From Nitrosomonadales bacterium (GTDB lineage Bacteria > Pseudomonadota > Gammaproteobacteria > Burkholderiales > Gallionellaceae): a stretch of DNA of 64,000 nucleotides. Made by a program: the position numbers and the translations under genes. Shown here piece after piece: positions 1 to 9,198 of the stretch (the stretch's first letter is position 1; the number at the start of each line of letters is the position of its first letter). The stretch lies in the NCBI GenBank assembly GCA_023259055.1, contig JAHFQZ010000007.1, positions 1 through 64,000 on the forward strand. The letters are read 5' to 3'. The notes under the pieces are model-generated. The model saw only the letters and a program-made list of their open reading frames with translations, did no database searches and was not told the origin of the DNA.

Positions 1-125
1 TCGTGTAGGTTACTGCTATATTTTTAAAGTCGTTTCCATATTCCGAAAAATACAGAAACTTCCCAAAAACCAAGCACCTACACTCGTCGGTTGTTTGTTT
101 TAACTTTTAAAGAACGGCTGATGGG

Positions 126-199
<74 letters not shown>

Positions 200-352
200 T
201 CAGCGAAGAACGAAACTATAGCAAATCATTTCAAGCTCGTCAAATACTATATGCGTTTGTTAACTCAAAGCAGAGTGAGCCCACAAATCATTCAAAGGTT
301 GCTCGTGATAAAAATATATCGTGATCAATATTAATGAAAAGAAACTAACTTT

Positions 353-825
353 TTAGAAAGCCACCTCAAGTCGCACACCTATACAAATGCATTTTTCAAG
401 ATGGGGTTCATATTAGGGTTAAGGATATATTGCAGTGTTGGCTGCAGCGCGAGTCCAGGCTTGATCTGCGCCCGATAGGTTGCTTCCACGTTGATCTGGC
501 TGCCTTCGGCATTATTGGGGAGCCGGTATTTGTCGCTGGCGTGGTTAAAAGTGACTGCTATGCCGGCAATATCGTCACCGCGTCCAGAAATCAGGCAGTG
601 GTAGCAGGCCAATGCTCCCCGTCCACAATCAGTTTGGTGGATATCCCGGCTAGCAGCGCCAAAACGGGCAAAGCCGGACAACCCTTGTGCTGTGTAGTCT
701 TTTTCGACGAACAAAGTGCGTTCAGCCAGAAAGTAGGCTCCCTGACTAATATGACGTAACGGGTTGCCGAATGCGTCAACAGCAGCGGGATCAAGGTCAA
801 TGTAATATGCCGGATGCACTGGCAT
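353..825 (-). pseudogene. C-terminal remnant of an OprB-type porin, frameshifted
   Basis: The open frame 379-825 gives 148 residues that look like the end of an OprB-family carbohydrate-selective outer-membrane porin: a conserved GAYFLAERTLF stretch, alternating strand-like segments, and ILNPNMNP near the end. The frame then stops, but another frame right after it reads IGVRLEVAF and a stop at 353. That is the expected porin end with a terminal Phe, so a frameshift lies around 380-395. Upstream, an in-frame stop at 835-837 cuts off the rest of the barrel, and no signal peptide or N-terminal half is present. I see a dead fragment, not a functional small porin. Family assignment is by recognition of the C-terminal pattern. 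Confidence 0.72.
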
Positions 826-912
826 AATTCGATATCAACGAAGCACACTATCCTTTACTACATCGATATAAGCCAAAACTATGATTGGCCTACAACGCAG
901 AATACAACACCC

Positions 913-1167
913 ATGACCTCCACTGAATGGATAGGCAGCGCTGCTGCTGCCCTCACTACAACTGCCTTCATTCCGCAGGCGTGGAAAGTATGGCACACCA
1001 AACATGCCGCCGACATCTCGCTGGGCATGTACGCCCTGTTCACACTCGGAGTCGCGCTATGGCTGGCCTACGGCATCCTGCTTGCAGCATGGCCGATCAT
1101 CGTCGCCAACTGCATCACACTGCTATTGGCGGGCGCTGTGCTGGTGATGAAATTGAAATTCGGCTAG
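913..1167 (+). CDS. SemiSWEET-type sugar transporter
   Basis: 84-residue protein with three hydrophobic helices, the size of a bacterial SemiSWEET (half of a SWEET/PQ-loop repeat that works as a dimer). Helix 1 contains the TTTAFIPQ motif, where the PQ dipeptide is the hinge typical of this superfamily; KVWHTKHAADISLGMY follows, matching the loop and start of helix 2. The role would be facilitated passage of a small sugar across the inner membrane; the substrate cannot be read from sequence. I chose ATG 913 because the family normally begins just before helix 1. The frame is open further upstream to 814, but that extension looks non-coding. The methyltransferase gene begins 14 bases after the stop. 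Confidence 0.85.
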   Translation: MTSTEWIGSAAAALTTTAFIPQAWKVWHTKHAADISLGMYALFTLGVALWLAYGILLAAWPIIVANCITLLLAGAVLVMKLKFG

Positions 1168-1181
1168 AGTGCAGCGACACC

Positions 1182-2003
1182 ATGAACCATATTCCCGAAA
1201 TAAAACCAAATCAATCCATCGAGCTGCTCAAAGAGTTGCACATCCTGACGCGTGACGGCAAGCTCAACCAGGACAGCCGGCGTAAACTGAAACAGGTTTA
1301 TCATTTGTATCATTTCATCGAGCCATTGCTCGATGAAATGCTCGCTGCAAGACAAGACCTGACGCTGGCAGATCATGGTGCGGGCAAGTCCTATCTGGGT
1401 TTCATCCTCTATGACCTGTTCCTGAAAGCGCGCGAGGTCGGTCATATTTACGGCATCGAGACCCGCGAAGCGCTTGTCAACAAGTCCCGAGAATTGGCTG
1501 AAAGGCTAGGTTTTTCGCGCATGTCGTTCCTGAATTTATCGGTGGAAGAATCCATCCATTCACCGCACCTGCCCGCACAAGTCGATATCGTCACCGCGCT
1601 GCACGCCTGCAACACCGCCACCGATGACGCGATCAAATTCGCACTGCACAAGCAGGCGAAATTCATCGTGCTGGCACCTTGCTGCCAAGCCGAGATTGCA
1701 TCAATATTGAACAAGCACAAGAACCAGTCATTCGGCAAAACCCCGCTTTCGGAAATCTGGCGCCATCCTATCCACGCCCGTGAATTCGGCAGCCACCTCA
1801 CCAACGTACTGCGCTGCTTGCTATTGGAGATGCATGGCTATCAGGTGACGGTGACGGAACTGGTCGGCTGGGAGCACTCGATGAAGAACGAACTCATCAT
1901 CGCCCGCCGCACAGATACGCCGCGCAAGAACGCGCAAGAGAGAATGAAACAGATATTGTCCGAATTGAATCTGGAGGAATTGCGGGAGCGGTTTATTTAC
2001 TGA
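1182..2003 (+). CDS. class I SAM-dependent methyltransferase (Methyltransf_32-like)
   Basis: 273 residues. A SAM-binding fold is suggested by LTLADHGAGKSYLGF near residue 65, which fits motif I of a Rossmann methyltransferase, then an acidic strand end (YGIET), and DIVTALHACNTATDD around residue 135. The HACNTATD and APCCQAE motifs are typical of a conserved proteobacterial group related to the Methyltransf_32 domain and thought to act on RNA or an unknown small molecule. The substrate is not known to me. ATG 1182 gives the family-like N-terminus; the longer open frame from 927 overlaps the SemiSWEET gene and is a shadow. The 3' end overlaps queG, which converges from the other strand, by 11 bases. 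Confidence 0.75.
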   Translation: MNHIPEIKPNQSIELLKELHILTRDGKLNQDSRRKLKQVYHLYHFIEPLLDEMLAARQDLTLADHGAGKSYLGFILYDLFLKAREVGHIYGIETREALVNKSRELAERLGFSRMSFLNLSVEESIHSPHLPAQVDIVTALHACNTATDDAIKFALHKQAKFIVLAPCCQAEIASILNKHKNQSFGKTPLSEIWRHPIHAREFGSHLTNVLRCLLLEMHGYQVTVTELVGWEHSMKNELIIARRTDTPRKNAQERMKQILSELNLEELRERFIY

Positions 2004-3165
2004 TGGAACCACTGGCCATCTGACTAGGCGAACAAACGACGCTCGCCAAGCCATTGGTCATAGAGTGCTGCGCCAGCGCCCATACCACATGTTCGCGTAC
2101 CATTTCCGAAGGATGTTCCACGCGAGATTGTAATGCTGCAATGATGGCCGCGCTCTTAGGCGCATTACCCAACGCCACGGCGATATTGCGCAGCCATTGT
2201 TCGTGGCCGATGCGATAGATCGCACTACCGGCCAGCTTGCTGTTGAATTCTGCTTCATCCCACGCAAATAATTCAATCAACCCCACATCGTCCAGCCCGT
2301 GGCGCACGGCGAAATCCGGCTCGACGCTGGCCTGCGCAAAACCGTTCCACGGACATGCCAACTGGCAGTCGTCGCAGCCGTAGATGCGGTTGCCGATCAG
2401 CCGGCGCAATTCTGCGGGAATGCTGCCCCTGAGTTCGATGGTGAGATAGGAAATGCAACGGCGCGCGTCGACGCGATACGGCGCGACGATGGCCTGGGTC
2501 GGGCAAATATCGATGCAGCTTGTGCAGGTTCCGCAATGCTCTTGCTGCGCTTCATCCACCTGCAGCGGCAGGTTCACATAAATCTCGCCGAGAAAAAACT
2601 GCGAACCCTGTTCGCGCGACAGCAGCAGGGTGTGCTTGCCGCGCCAACCCAAACCGGCCTTGTCCGCCAGCGCCACCTCCAGCACTGGCGCGCTGTCGGT
2701 AAAGCCTCGTCCATCAAATTTGAGCGCATCAAATCCGGCGGCTTCGGCACGGATTTTTTCGACCAGTTTCGCCAAACGATTGCGCATCACCTTGTGGTAA
2801 TCGCGCCCCAGTGCATAGCGCGAAATGAAGGCGCGTTCACCCTCCGCCAACACCTGCCTGCTGTCGCGCGCGTTGGGTGGTGAGCAATTCATGCGCAACG
2901 AAATCACACGCAATGTGCCGGGCAGCAGCTCCGCCGGACGGCTGCGTTTGGTGCCGTGTTTTGCCATATAATCCATCTCGCCGTGCAGCCCGCGTGCGAG
3001 CCATTCCAGCAGGCCGTTTTCCGCCGCAGAGAGGTCGGTGTCGCAGATGCCCACTCCCTGAAAGCCAAGCTCATGCGCCCATGCTCGTATCAGCAAGGCA
3101 AGCGCGGCGAAATTCACCAATTGAGGATTTCCGTTTGTCCCTAGCTCAGGATTTTTATTTTGCAT
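1993..3165 (-). CDS. queG: epoxyqueuosine reductase QueG
   Basis: 390 residues. Catalyses the last step of queuosine biosynthesis, reducing epoxyqueuosine to queuosine in tRNA with cobalamin and two [4Fe-4S] clusters. The cluster ligands are visible as CGTCTSCIDIC (Cys211, 214, 217, 221) and CDDCQLAC (Cys264, 267, 271), with Cys237 between them. The motif DSAPVLEVALADKAGLGW at 157-174 holds the expected catalytic Asp. A C-terminal HEAT-like helical tail follows, as in full-length family members. ATG 3165 was chosen: the frame stays open to 3384, but that part lies inside tsaE. The start overlaps the divergent tsaE start by six bases. QueG is itself a cobalamin enzyme, so it depends on B12 supply. 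Confidence 0.95.
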   Translation of the reverse strand: MQNKNPELGTNGNPQLVNFAALALLIRAWAHELGFQGVGICDTDLSAAENGLLEWLARGLHGEMDYMAKHGTKRSRPAELLPGTLRVISLRMNCSPPNARDSRQVLAEGERAFISRYALGRDYHKVMRNRLAKLVEKIRAEAAGFDALKFDGRGFTDSAPVLEVALADKAGLGWRGKHTLLLSREQGSQFFLGEIYVNLPLQVDEAQQEHCGTCTSCIDICPTQAIVAPYRVDARRCISYLTIELRGSIPAELRRLIGNRIYGCDDCQLACPWNGFAQASVEPDFAVRHGLDDVGLIELFAWDEAEFNSKLAGSAIYRIGHEQWLRNIAVALGNAPKSAAIIAALQSRVEHPSEMVREHVVWALAQHSMTNGLASVVCSPSQMASGSISK

Positions 3166-3630
3166 AGCCACGATGATAGCCGAATCAGCCTGATTTTCGT
3201 CGACGAAAATGCAACCATCGCACTGGCGCAACGCCTCGCTGCGCAACTCAAACCCGGCATGGTGATTTATCTGCATGGCGATCTGGGGGCTGGTAAAACC
3301 ACGCTGGTGCGCGGTGTGCTGAATGCGCTTGGATATACAGGGCGCGTGAAAAGCCCCACCTATACGCTGATTGAGCCGTACCATATTTCTGGGTTAGACT
3401 TACGGCACTTTGACTTGTACCGTCTTCACGATGAGGAAGAATGGGAAGCAGCCGGATTTCGCGATGAGTTTGATGGACACAACATTTTTTTCATCGAATG
3501 GCCGGAAAAAGCGCAAGGATTGATTCCGCAAGCCGACGTGGAAATCATCTTCGAAATCCTGACGCAAGGCCGCAAGGTGGAAATTCATGCCAATACGGAA
3601 ATGGGTAGGCAATGCCTAGAGCAACTTTGA
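3160..3630 (+). CDS. tsaE: tRNA t6A biosynthesis ATPase TsaE
   Basis: 156 residues. ATPase partner of TsaB-TsaD in making the N6-threonylcarbamoyl adenosine at position 37 of ANN-decoding tRNAs. The Walker A motif GDLGAGKTTL sits near residue 42, followed by VKSPTYTLIE and HFDLYRL, both family hallmarks, and FFIEWPEK near residue 110. The start is TTG 3160 because no in-frame ATG precedes the first conserved block; AGG about eight bases upstream could serve as ribosome binding site. It starts inside the first codons of the divergent queG and its 3' end overlaps amiC by 19 bases, so tsaE-amiC are probably one transcript, an order common in Proteobacteria. Confidence 0.93.
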   Translation: MHSHDDSRISLIFVDENATIALAQRLAAQLKPGMVIYLHGDLGAGKTTLVRGVLNALGYTGRVKSPTYTLIEPYHISGLDLRHFDLYRLHDEEEWEAAGFRDEFDGHNIFFIEWPEKAQGLIPQADVEIIFEILTQGRKVEIHANTEMGRQCLEQL

Positions 3631-4922
3631 AATATATTGCACTCTTGCTCCTGCTGTGGTTTCCACATGCGCATGCTGCTATTGCCATCAGCTCAACACG
3701 TGTCTGGCCGGCACAGGATTACACACGTCTGACAATTGAATCCAAAAAACCCATACGCCACAATATGTTCACCATAAGCAATCCAGATCGCCTGGTAATC
3801 GATCTGGAAAATGTGGAGCTCGGCGAGCCGCTTAATAAGCTGACAGAAAAAGTTAGCGACAACGACCCCTACATCAAAAGTGTGCGCGCCGGCCATTTCA
3901 AGCCCGGCATCGTGCGTTTGGTGCTGGATTTGAAAACCGAGGTAAAACCACAGCTGTTCGTTCTCAAACCGGTCAGCGAATACGGCTATCGTTTGGTTCT
4001 GGATGTATATCCCGCCCACCCGATAGACCCACTGATGGCGTTGCTCGAGCAAACCAAAACCGCTATCCCGGAAGTTGCCAGCGCACCCAGCGCAACTGAT
4101 CAGCTACCTCCTGTCGAGGAAAAACCATTGACAGCACAGGATCAGATCATCGCCAAACCATCGCCCCCTGTAGTCACCCCACCCAGCGTTTCCGAGTTGC
4201 GAGCACGCACTTTAATCATCGCAATTGATGCAGGGCACGGCGGCGAAGATCCCGGCGCACGCGGCAGGCATGGCTCTCGCGAGAAGAACGTTACGCTGGC
4301 AATTGCGCGCAAGGTAAAGACGTTGATCGATGGGACACCGAATATGCGCGGTGTGCTGATTCGCGACGGCGATTATTTTATCCCACTCGTCGGACGCGTC
4401 GCCAAAGCGCGCAAGGTGAATGCGGACTTATTCATCTCCATCCACGCTGATGCCTTCATCAAGCCGAAAGCACGCGGCTCGTCGGTGTTCGCACTTTCGG
4501 AGCACGGCGCTACCAGCACTGCAGCACGCTGGCTGGCAAAGAAGGAAAACGAGGCTGATTTGATCGGCGGCGTAAACCTCGCGGTGAAAGATCCCTACCT
4601 CGCACGAACCTTGCTGGACCTGTCACAGACTGCCACCATCACTGACAGCATGAAACTTGCCAAGCATGTGCTGAATGAACTGGGCGACATCAACGATCTG
4701 CATCGCGGTCGTGTGGAACAGGCCGGATTCGCTGTACTGAAATCTCCGGAAATCCCATCCATCCTGGTCGAGACCGCTTTCATCAGCAACCCCAGCGAAG
4801 AGCGCCGCCTGAACGACAAGAACTACCAGATGAAACTCGCCAATGCGATTCTGGGTGGCGTCAAACGTTACTTCGCGCAGAATCCGGCGCTATCCAGACC
4901 AAAATTTGCGCAGGCTGATTAG
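3612..4922 (+). CDS. amiC: N-acetylmuramoyl-L-alanine amidase AmiC-type
   Basis: 436 residues, periplasmic. Splits the peptide from the glycan strand of murein during daughter-cell separation. Order seen: signal peptide at 1-23 ending AHA; AMIN domain around 25-130, which targets the enzyme to the septum; a Pro-rich linker about 145-195 with repeated PP and PS; then the Amidase_3 zinc domain. Zinc and catalytic residues appear in AIDAGHGGEDPGARG, the Glu of SREKNVTLAI, SIHADAF and the Glu of VETAFISN. ATG 3612 lies within the end of tsaE. The stop overlaps the convergent cysM stop, leaving no room for a terminator between them. Confidence 0.93.
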   Translation: MPRATLKYIALLLLLWFPHAHAAIAISSTRVWPAQDYTRLTIESKKPIRHNMFTISNPDRLVIDLENVELGEPLNKLTEKVSDNDPYIKSVRAGHFKPGIVRLVLDLKTEVKPQLFVLKPVSEYGYRLVLDVYPAHPIDPLMALLEQTKTAIPEVASAPSATDQLPPVEEKPLTAQDQIIAKPSPPVVTPPSVSELRARTLIIAIDAGHGGEDPGARGRHGSREKNVTLAIARKVKTLIDGTPNMRGVLIRDGDYFIPLVGRVAKARKVNADLFISIHADAFIKPKARGSSVFALSEHGATSTAARWLAKKENEADLIGGVNLAVKDPYLARTLLDLSQTATITDSMKLAKHVLNELGDINDLHRGRVEQAGFAVLKSPEIPSILVETAFISNPSEERRLNDKNYQMKLANAILGGVKRYFAQNPALSRPKFAQAD

Positions 4923-5806
4923 CCGGGAAACACACCTGTCGAAAGATAGCGGTCACCGCGATCACAGACGATGAACGCAATCACCGCATTCTCGGCCTGC
5001 TGCGAAATCCTCAACGCAACACACAGCGCGCCACCGGAAGAGACTCCGCAGAAGATACCTTCCTCGCGCGCAAGACGGCGCGTCATTTCCTCCGCATCCG
5101 GTTGATTCACATATTCCAGCCTGTCCACATTTTTGCCGTTATATATCTTTGGCAAATAGGCTTGAGGCCATTTGCGGATACCGGCGATCTGTGCGCCCTC
5201 CTCCGGCTGCACACCGATGATCTGGATATCTGGATTCTGTTCCTTGAAGAAGCGTGAGCAGCCCATAATGGTGCCGGTAGTACCCATGCTGCTGATAAAG
5301 TGTGTGAGCTTGCCATTGGTATCACGCCAGATTTCGGGTGCCGTGCCTTCGTAATGTGCCAGCGGATTGTCTGGATTGGCGAATTGGTCGAGGATGATAC
5401 CCTTCCCTTGGTCGCGCATTTTTTCCGCCGTGTCACGCGCCAGCTCCATGCTGCCCTCTTTTGCAGTCAGCACCAACTCCGCACCAAACGCACGCATGGT
5501 CTGGCGGCGCTCTACACTCTGATTTTCCGGCATTACCAGAATCATGCGGTAACCGCGCACCGCCGCCGCCATCGCAAGCGCTATGCCAGTATTGCCGCTG
5601 GTCGCCTCGATCAGCGTGTCGCCCGGCTTGATATCGCCGCGCTGCTCGGCGCGCACGATCATGTATAGCGCCGGTCGGTCTTTCACTGAACCGGCAGGGT
5701 TATTTCCTTCCAGCTTGGCCAGCAGCACATTGCTGGTATTGCCCGAAATGCGCTTGAGCCTTGCAAGCGGAGTATCGCCGACAAAATTTTCTATGGATGA
5801 ATACAT
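4919..5806 (-). CDS. cysM: cysteine synthase B
   Basis: 295 residues. PLP enzyme making cysteine from O-acetylserine and sulfide or thiosulfate. The PLP lysine lies in EGNNPAGSVKDRPA and the phosphate/substrate loop in ATSGNTGIALA, with SSMGTTGTIMG as the PLP-phosphate loop. The short length and the RFFKEQNP region fit CysM better than CysK. ATG 5806 is preferred over the longer 5878 start because MYSSIENFVGDTPL is the usual N-terminus and a GAAAG sequence sits just upstream. It is convergent with and overlaps amiC. The next gene upstream, comEA, is separated by a terminator, so cysM likely has its own promoter within 5810-6010. Confidence 0.94.
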   Translation of the reverse strand: MYSSIENFVGDTPLARLKRISGNTSNVLLAKLEGNNPAGSVKDRPALYMIVRAEQRGDIKPGDTLIEATSGNTGIALAMAAAVRGYRMILVMPENQSVERRQTMRAFGAELVLTAKEGSMELARDTAEKMRDQGKGIILDQFANPDNPLAHYEGTAPEIWRDTNGKLTHFISSMGTTGTIMGCSRFFKEQNPDIQIIGVQPEEGAQIAGIRKWPQAYLPKIYNGKNVDRLEYVNQPDAEEMTRRLAREEGIFCGVSSGGALCVALRISQQAENAVIAFIVCDRGDRYLSTGVFPG

Positions 5807-6014
5807 CGCAATGCTTTCATATTTATCGAATAGCGCAATGATAGCTGGGACTGCGTAAAACTGCATGATGATTGCCACAAAATCTACCCGCAGACAAACC
5901 GCTCAATATTTTGCGGTTGGCTCGCCAGAAAGGGCGAACCCGTGCGTTATAACAAATTTATTTCAGTTTAATTTTGGTTCCGGGGTACCAGCTGCCTCAA
6001 GTATGAAAATAAAA

Positions 6015-6040
6015 ACCCGCCTCGCTTGAGCGGGGCGGGT
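6015..6040 (-). terminator. intrinsic terminator after comEA
   Basis: ACCCGCC/GGCGGGT stem with inner GC pairs and a TTGA loop. On the minus strand it is followed by TTTTTATTTT, the expected U-run. It closes the hldA-hldD-comEA side of the minus-strand cluster. Confidence 0.85.
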
Positions 6041-6070
6041 CTGTAAAAAACGAGTTGTAAATACGCTGAA

Positions 6071-6370
6071 TTACTTCTTGGCTGGTTTAACTTCCTTCCT
6101 AAAATCAGCCTTGGCAGCAAGATCCACAGTCAATTCGGAGCGCATTTTTGCCACCGACTTGTCGCCGAAACCGCTGACTTTTTTCAGGTCATCCACTTTC
6201 TTGAACGGGCCATTTTTGTTGCGGTATTCGAGAATCGCTTCGGCTTTCTGCGGGCCGATGCCATTCACGGTTTCCAGTTCCGCCTTGCTGGCTGTATTCA
6301 GATTAACTGCGGCCGTCGCCATCCCGGAAAAGGCAAAAAATGCAATCAACACCAGAAGCAATTTTTTCAT
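6071..6370 (-). CDS. ComEA-like secreted helix-hairpin-helix protein
   Basis: 99 residues. An N-terminal signal peptide (MKKLLLVLIAFFAFSGMATA, cleavage near residue 20) is followed by a tandem helix-hairpin-helix domain: VNLNTASKAELETVNGIGPQKAE and then KVSGFGDKSVAKM, both with the GIG/GFG hairpin signatures. Such small ComEA-type proteins bind DNA non-specifically in the periplasm and help pull DNA in during natural transformation; in many betaproteobacteria the same small protein is found without other competence genes nearby, so the role here is inferred. It ends in a basic tail (KEVKPAKK) and is followed by a strong terminator. Confidence 0.88.
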   Translation of the reverse strand: MKKLLLVLIAFFAFSGMATAAVNLNTASKAELETVNGIGPQKAEAILEYRNKNGPFKKVDDLKKVSGFGDKSVAKMRSELTVDLAAKADFRKEVKPAKK

Positions 6371-6431
6371 TGTGTATCCTTTTCAAAAATAAACGGCAAG
6401 CGCCGCATAATCATTAACGAGCGAAAGCAAT

Positions 6432-7430
6432 CTAAGTTGACGCACTGGACAAATAACTCACATACTTCGCCACACCTTGCTCGACATTCAGGAACGGTTC
6501 GGTATAACCGCTGTTGCGGAGCGCTGCGATATCGGCTTGGGTGTAGCTCTGATACTTGCCGCGCAGTTGCTCTGGAAAAGGGATGTAGCTGATCAGCCCT
6601 TGATGTTGCAGCTCAGCAAGGTTCAATGATGGCTTCCCTTCCGCGTTACGCAACGTGTTGATAGTCGCTACCGCTACGTCGTTGAAACTCTGCGCCAGCC
6701 CGGTGCCCAAATTGAAGATGCCGGATTTGTGCTGGTTGTCGAGGAAATACATATTCACTTTAACCACATCTTCTATCGAGACAAAGTCGCGCAGTTGCCC
6801 GCCGTTGGCGTAGCCGTCGCAACCTTCAAACAGTTTCACCTTGCCCTCGGTGCGATACTGGTTGAAGAAGTGGTAAGCGACCGAGGCCATGCGCCCCTTG
6901 TGCTGCTCGCGCGGCCCGTACACATTGAAGTAGCGCAGGCCGACGATTTGCGCATTTCTCTTGTGCCAGCGGCGGCGAACAATCTGGTCGAACAAAAATT
7001 TGGAATAGGCGTACACGTTCAGCGGAGCTTCGTATTCGCGGCTTTCCCTGAACACGCCGCCACCGCCGTATACCGAGGCGGATGAGGCATACAGGAAGGG
7101 CACTTCTTCGTTCTGACAGTAGTTCAACAACTCCAGCGTGTACTGGTAATTGTTGTCCATCATGTAGCGTCCATCGGTTTCCATGGTATCGGAGCACGCA
7201 CCCTGATGAAGCACCGCACTGACCAAGCCATCGAAAAAACCACTCTGCAATTTTTCCAGGAAATCTTCCTTGTCGAGATAATCGGCAATTTCGCAATCCG
7301 CCAGATTTTTGAACTTCTCGGCATGCTTGAGATTGTCCACAGCGATGATGTTGTGCTCGCCGCGCTCGTTGAGTGCCTTAACCAGATTGGAACCGATAAA
7401 CCCGGCTGCGCCGGTAACGATGTAATACAT
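6432..7430 (-). CDS. hldD: ADP-L-glycero-D-manno-heptose 6-epimerase
   Basis: 332 residues. Final step in making the ADP-heptose used for the LPS inner core. The NADP-binding motif [10 protein letters not shown] starts the protein, the catalytic Ser lies in YASSASVYG, and the Tyr-Lys pair in [10 protein letters not shown]. The stretch [11 protein letters not shown] is typical of extended short-chain sugar epimerases. ATG 7430 is chosen because AAAGGAG sits six bases upstream; the upstream extension to 7469 reads poorly. Immediately upstream on the same strand is hldA, so the two consecutive pathway steps are encoded together. Confidence 0.95.
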   Translation of the reverse strand: MYYIVTGAAGFIGSNLVKALNERGEHNIIAVDNLKHAEKFKNLADCEIADYLDKEDFLEKLQSGFFDGLVSAVLHQGACSDTMETDGRYMMDNNYQYTLELLNYCQNEEVPFLYASSASVYGGGGVFRESREYEAPLNVYAYSKFLFDQIVRRRWHKRNAQIVGLRYFNVYGPREQHKGRMASVAYHFFNQYRTEGKVKLFEGCDGYANGGQLRDFVSIEDVVKVNMYFLDNQHKSGIFNLGTGLAQSFNDVAVATINTLRNAEGKPSLNLAELQHQGLISYIPFPEQLRGKYQSYTQADIAALRNSGYTEPFLNVEQGVAKYVSYLSSAST

Positions 7431-7486
7431 TATTTCTCCTTTGAAAGGAACCTGGAACAAGCAAGACACACAGCCACGCCTTTAAC

Positions 7487-8440
7487 TCAACTCTCGTTCC
7501 TTGATTCTAAATCCTGAACAATTTCCTCGCGACTGACCACTGCCGTCCCCAGCTTGCCCACCACGATGCCCGCCGCCCGGTTGGCGATGCGCATCGCATC
7601 GTGCATATCCGCGCCACTCGCCAGCATCACCGCCAGCGTGGCAATCACGGTATCCCCTGCACCGCTGACATCGAACACTTCGCGCGTCTGCGTCGGCTCA
7701 TGAAGCACTTCATTGGCGCGATACAGACTCATGCCGTCTTCGCTGCGTGTGACCAACAGCGCCTCGAGTTGCAATTCGGCGCGCAGTTTTTCCGCTTTCG
7801 CGTTAAGTTCCGCTTCGGTCTTCCAACTGCCGGCCACTTCGCGAAATTCGCTGCGATTTGGTGTTAGCAGCGTTGCGCCGCGATAGCGCTCGTAATCCTC
7901 CCCTTTGGGGTCAACCAGCACCGGCTTGCCTGCAGCACGTGCCAGTCTGAGCATTTCGGCAATGTGTGCCAACCCACCCTTGCCGTAATCGGAAAGGATC
8001 ACCACGTCGGCCAGCGGCAGCTGCAAACGATAGTCCTCCAGTGCGGCATTCAACACTTCGTGGCTGGGCGGCGTTTCAAAATCAATGCGCAACAACTGCT
8101 GATGGCGCGCAATGGCACGCAGCTTGATGATCGTTGAAATGCTGTCGTCGCGATGCAATAGGGCGTTGAGATTTTCATGATGATTGAGCAATCTTTCTAG
8201 GCACGCGCCTGCTTCATCATTGCCGACGACGGACAACAAGGTAGCCTGCGCGCCAAGCGAAGCGATGTTGCGCGCCACGTTGGCAGCCCCGCCGGGACGC
8301 TCTTCGACACGTTCGATCTTGAGCACAGGAACGGGAGCCTCCGGCGAGATACGGCTGACGTCGCCGAACCAGTAGCGGTCCAGCATCACATCACCGACCA
8401 CCAATATTCTTGCTCCTTCGAATTTTGGCAAAACAATCAT
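7487..8440 (-). CDS. hldA: D-glycero-beta-D-manno-heptose-7-phosphate kinase
   Basis: 317 residues. PfkB-type sugar kinase that makes heptose-1,7-bisphosphate in LPS core biosynthesis. Seen: an N-terminal GDVMLDRYWFG block, the substrate region RPGGAANVARN, and the C-terminal PfkB signature DVSGAGDTVIATLA with its catalytic Asp. It has only the kinase half: the adenylyltransferase domain of the fused enzyme HldE is absent, so that activity (HldC/RfaE2) must be encoded elsewhere. This split form is common in betaproteobacteria. It lies between pyrF and hldD in a minus-strand cluster. Confidence 0.94.
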   Translation of the reverse strand: MIVLPKFEGARILVVGDVMLDRYWFGDVSRISPEAPVPVLKIERVEERPGGAANVARNIASLGAQATLLSVVGNDEAGACLERLLNHHENLNALLHRDDSISTIIKLRAIARHQQLLRIDFETPPSHEVLNAALEDYRLQLPLADVVILSDYGKGGLAHIAEMLRLARAAGKPVLVDPKGEDYERYRGATLLTPNRSEFREVAGSWKTEAELNAKAEKLRAELQLEALLVTRSEDGMSLYRANEVLHEPTQTREVFDVSGAGDTVIATLAVMLASGADMHDAMRIANRAAGIVVGKLGTAVVSREEIVQDLESRNES

Positions 8441-8488
8441 TCACGTCCCCCGCTTTTACTTTTCATAGCAGCCCTTCGCATTTCAGAT

Positions 8489-9190
8489 TCATCTTGGCGT
8501 TCCTATATCCATGCAAATGTCGAGCAAGGCCTGCAAGGGATCCTCCGCTTGGGTAATCGGCCGGCCAATCACCAGATAACTTGAGCCAGCTTGCAGTGCG
8601 GCCCGCGGAGTCATCACGCGCGACTGGTCATTCAGGCTGGCCTGCTCTGGTCGGATGCCCGGCGTCACCAGGCAAAATTCATATCCAAAATGTTTACGCA
8701 ACAACGCGGCCTCCTGCGCAGAGCAGACCACGCCGTCGAGGCCGCTATCGCGCGCCAACGTTGCCAAGCGTAGCACCATCTCCACAGGCGTGGCGTTGAT
8801 ACCGATGTCGGCGAGATCTTCCTGCGCCATGCTGGTAAGCAAGGTCACTGCAATCAGTTTCGGCGGCCGTGTGCTGCTGGCAATCGCCTCACGCGATGCC
8901 TCCAGCATCTTGCGTCCGCCCAGCGCATGCACGTTGACCATCCACACGCCCAAGCTGGCAGCAGCTTTGCAGGCTTGCGCGGCGGTATTGGGAATGTCGT
9001 GAAATTTCAGGTCGAGAAAAACATCGAAACCACGCCGCATGAGTTGTTCCAGCAGCGCAGGACCGCTGGCGGTAAACAATTCCTTGCCAACTTTCAGGCG
9101 GCACAGCGAAGGCTGCAACCGATCGGCCAGCGCCAGCGCAGGTGCTGCAGCTGGATAATCCATCGCGATGATTATTTTCGGGTCTTTCAT
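8489..9190 (-). CDS. pyrF: orotidine 5'-phosphate decarboxylase
   Basis: 233 residues, a TIM-barrel enzyme for the last step of UMP synthesis. The catalytic Asp-Lys-Asp set is visible in [12 protein letters not shown]; the first strand IIAMDYP and the C-terminal phosphate-binding VTPGIRPE and YLVIGRPIT motifs complete the active site. Length is normal for the family. It begins eight bases after lapB ends, which agrees with the lapA-lapB-pyrF order seen in many Proteobacteria. Confidence 0.96.
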   Translation of the reverse strand: MKDPKIIIAMDYPAAAPALALADRLQPSLCRLKVGKELFTASGPALLEQLMRRGFDVFLDLKFHDIPNTAAQACKAAASLGVWMVNVHALGGRKMLEASREAIASSTRPPKLIAVTLLTSMAQEDLADIGINATPVEMVLRLATLARDSGLDGVVCSAQEAALLRKHFGYEFCLVTPGIRPEQASLNDQSRVMTPRAALQAGSSYLVIGRPITQAEDPLQALLDICMDIGTPR

Positions 9191-9198
9191 GGCGAAGC

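Noticed and set aside
927..1181. N-terminal extension of the methyltransferase frame back to 927
   Set aside because: It runs in another frame across the SemiSWEET gene and has no family similarity; ATG 1182 gives the natural start.
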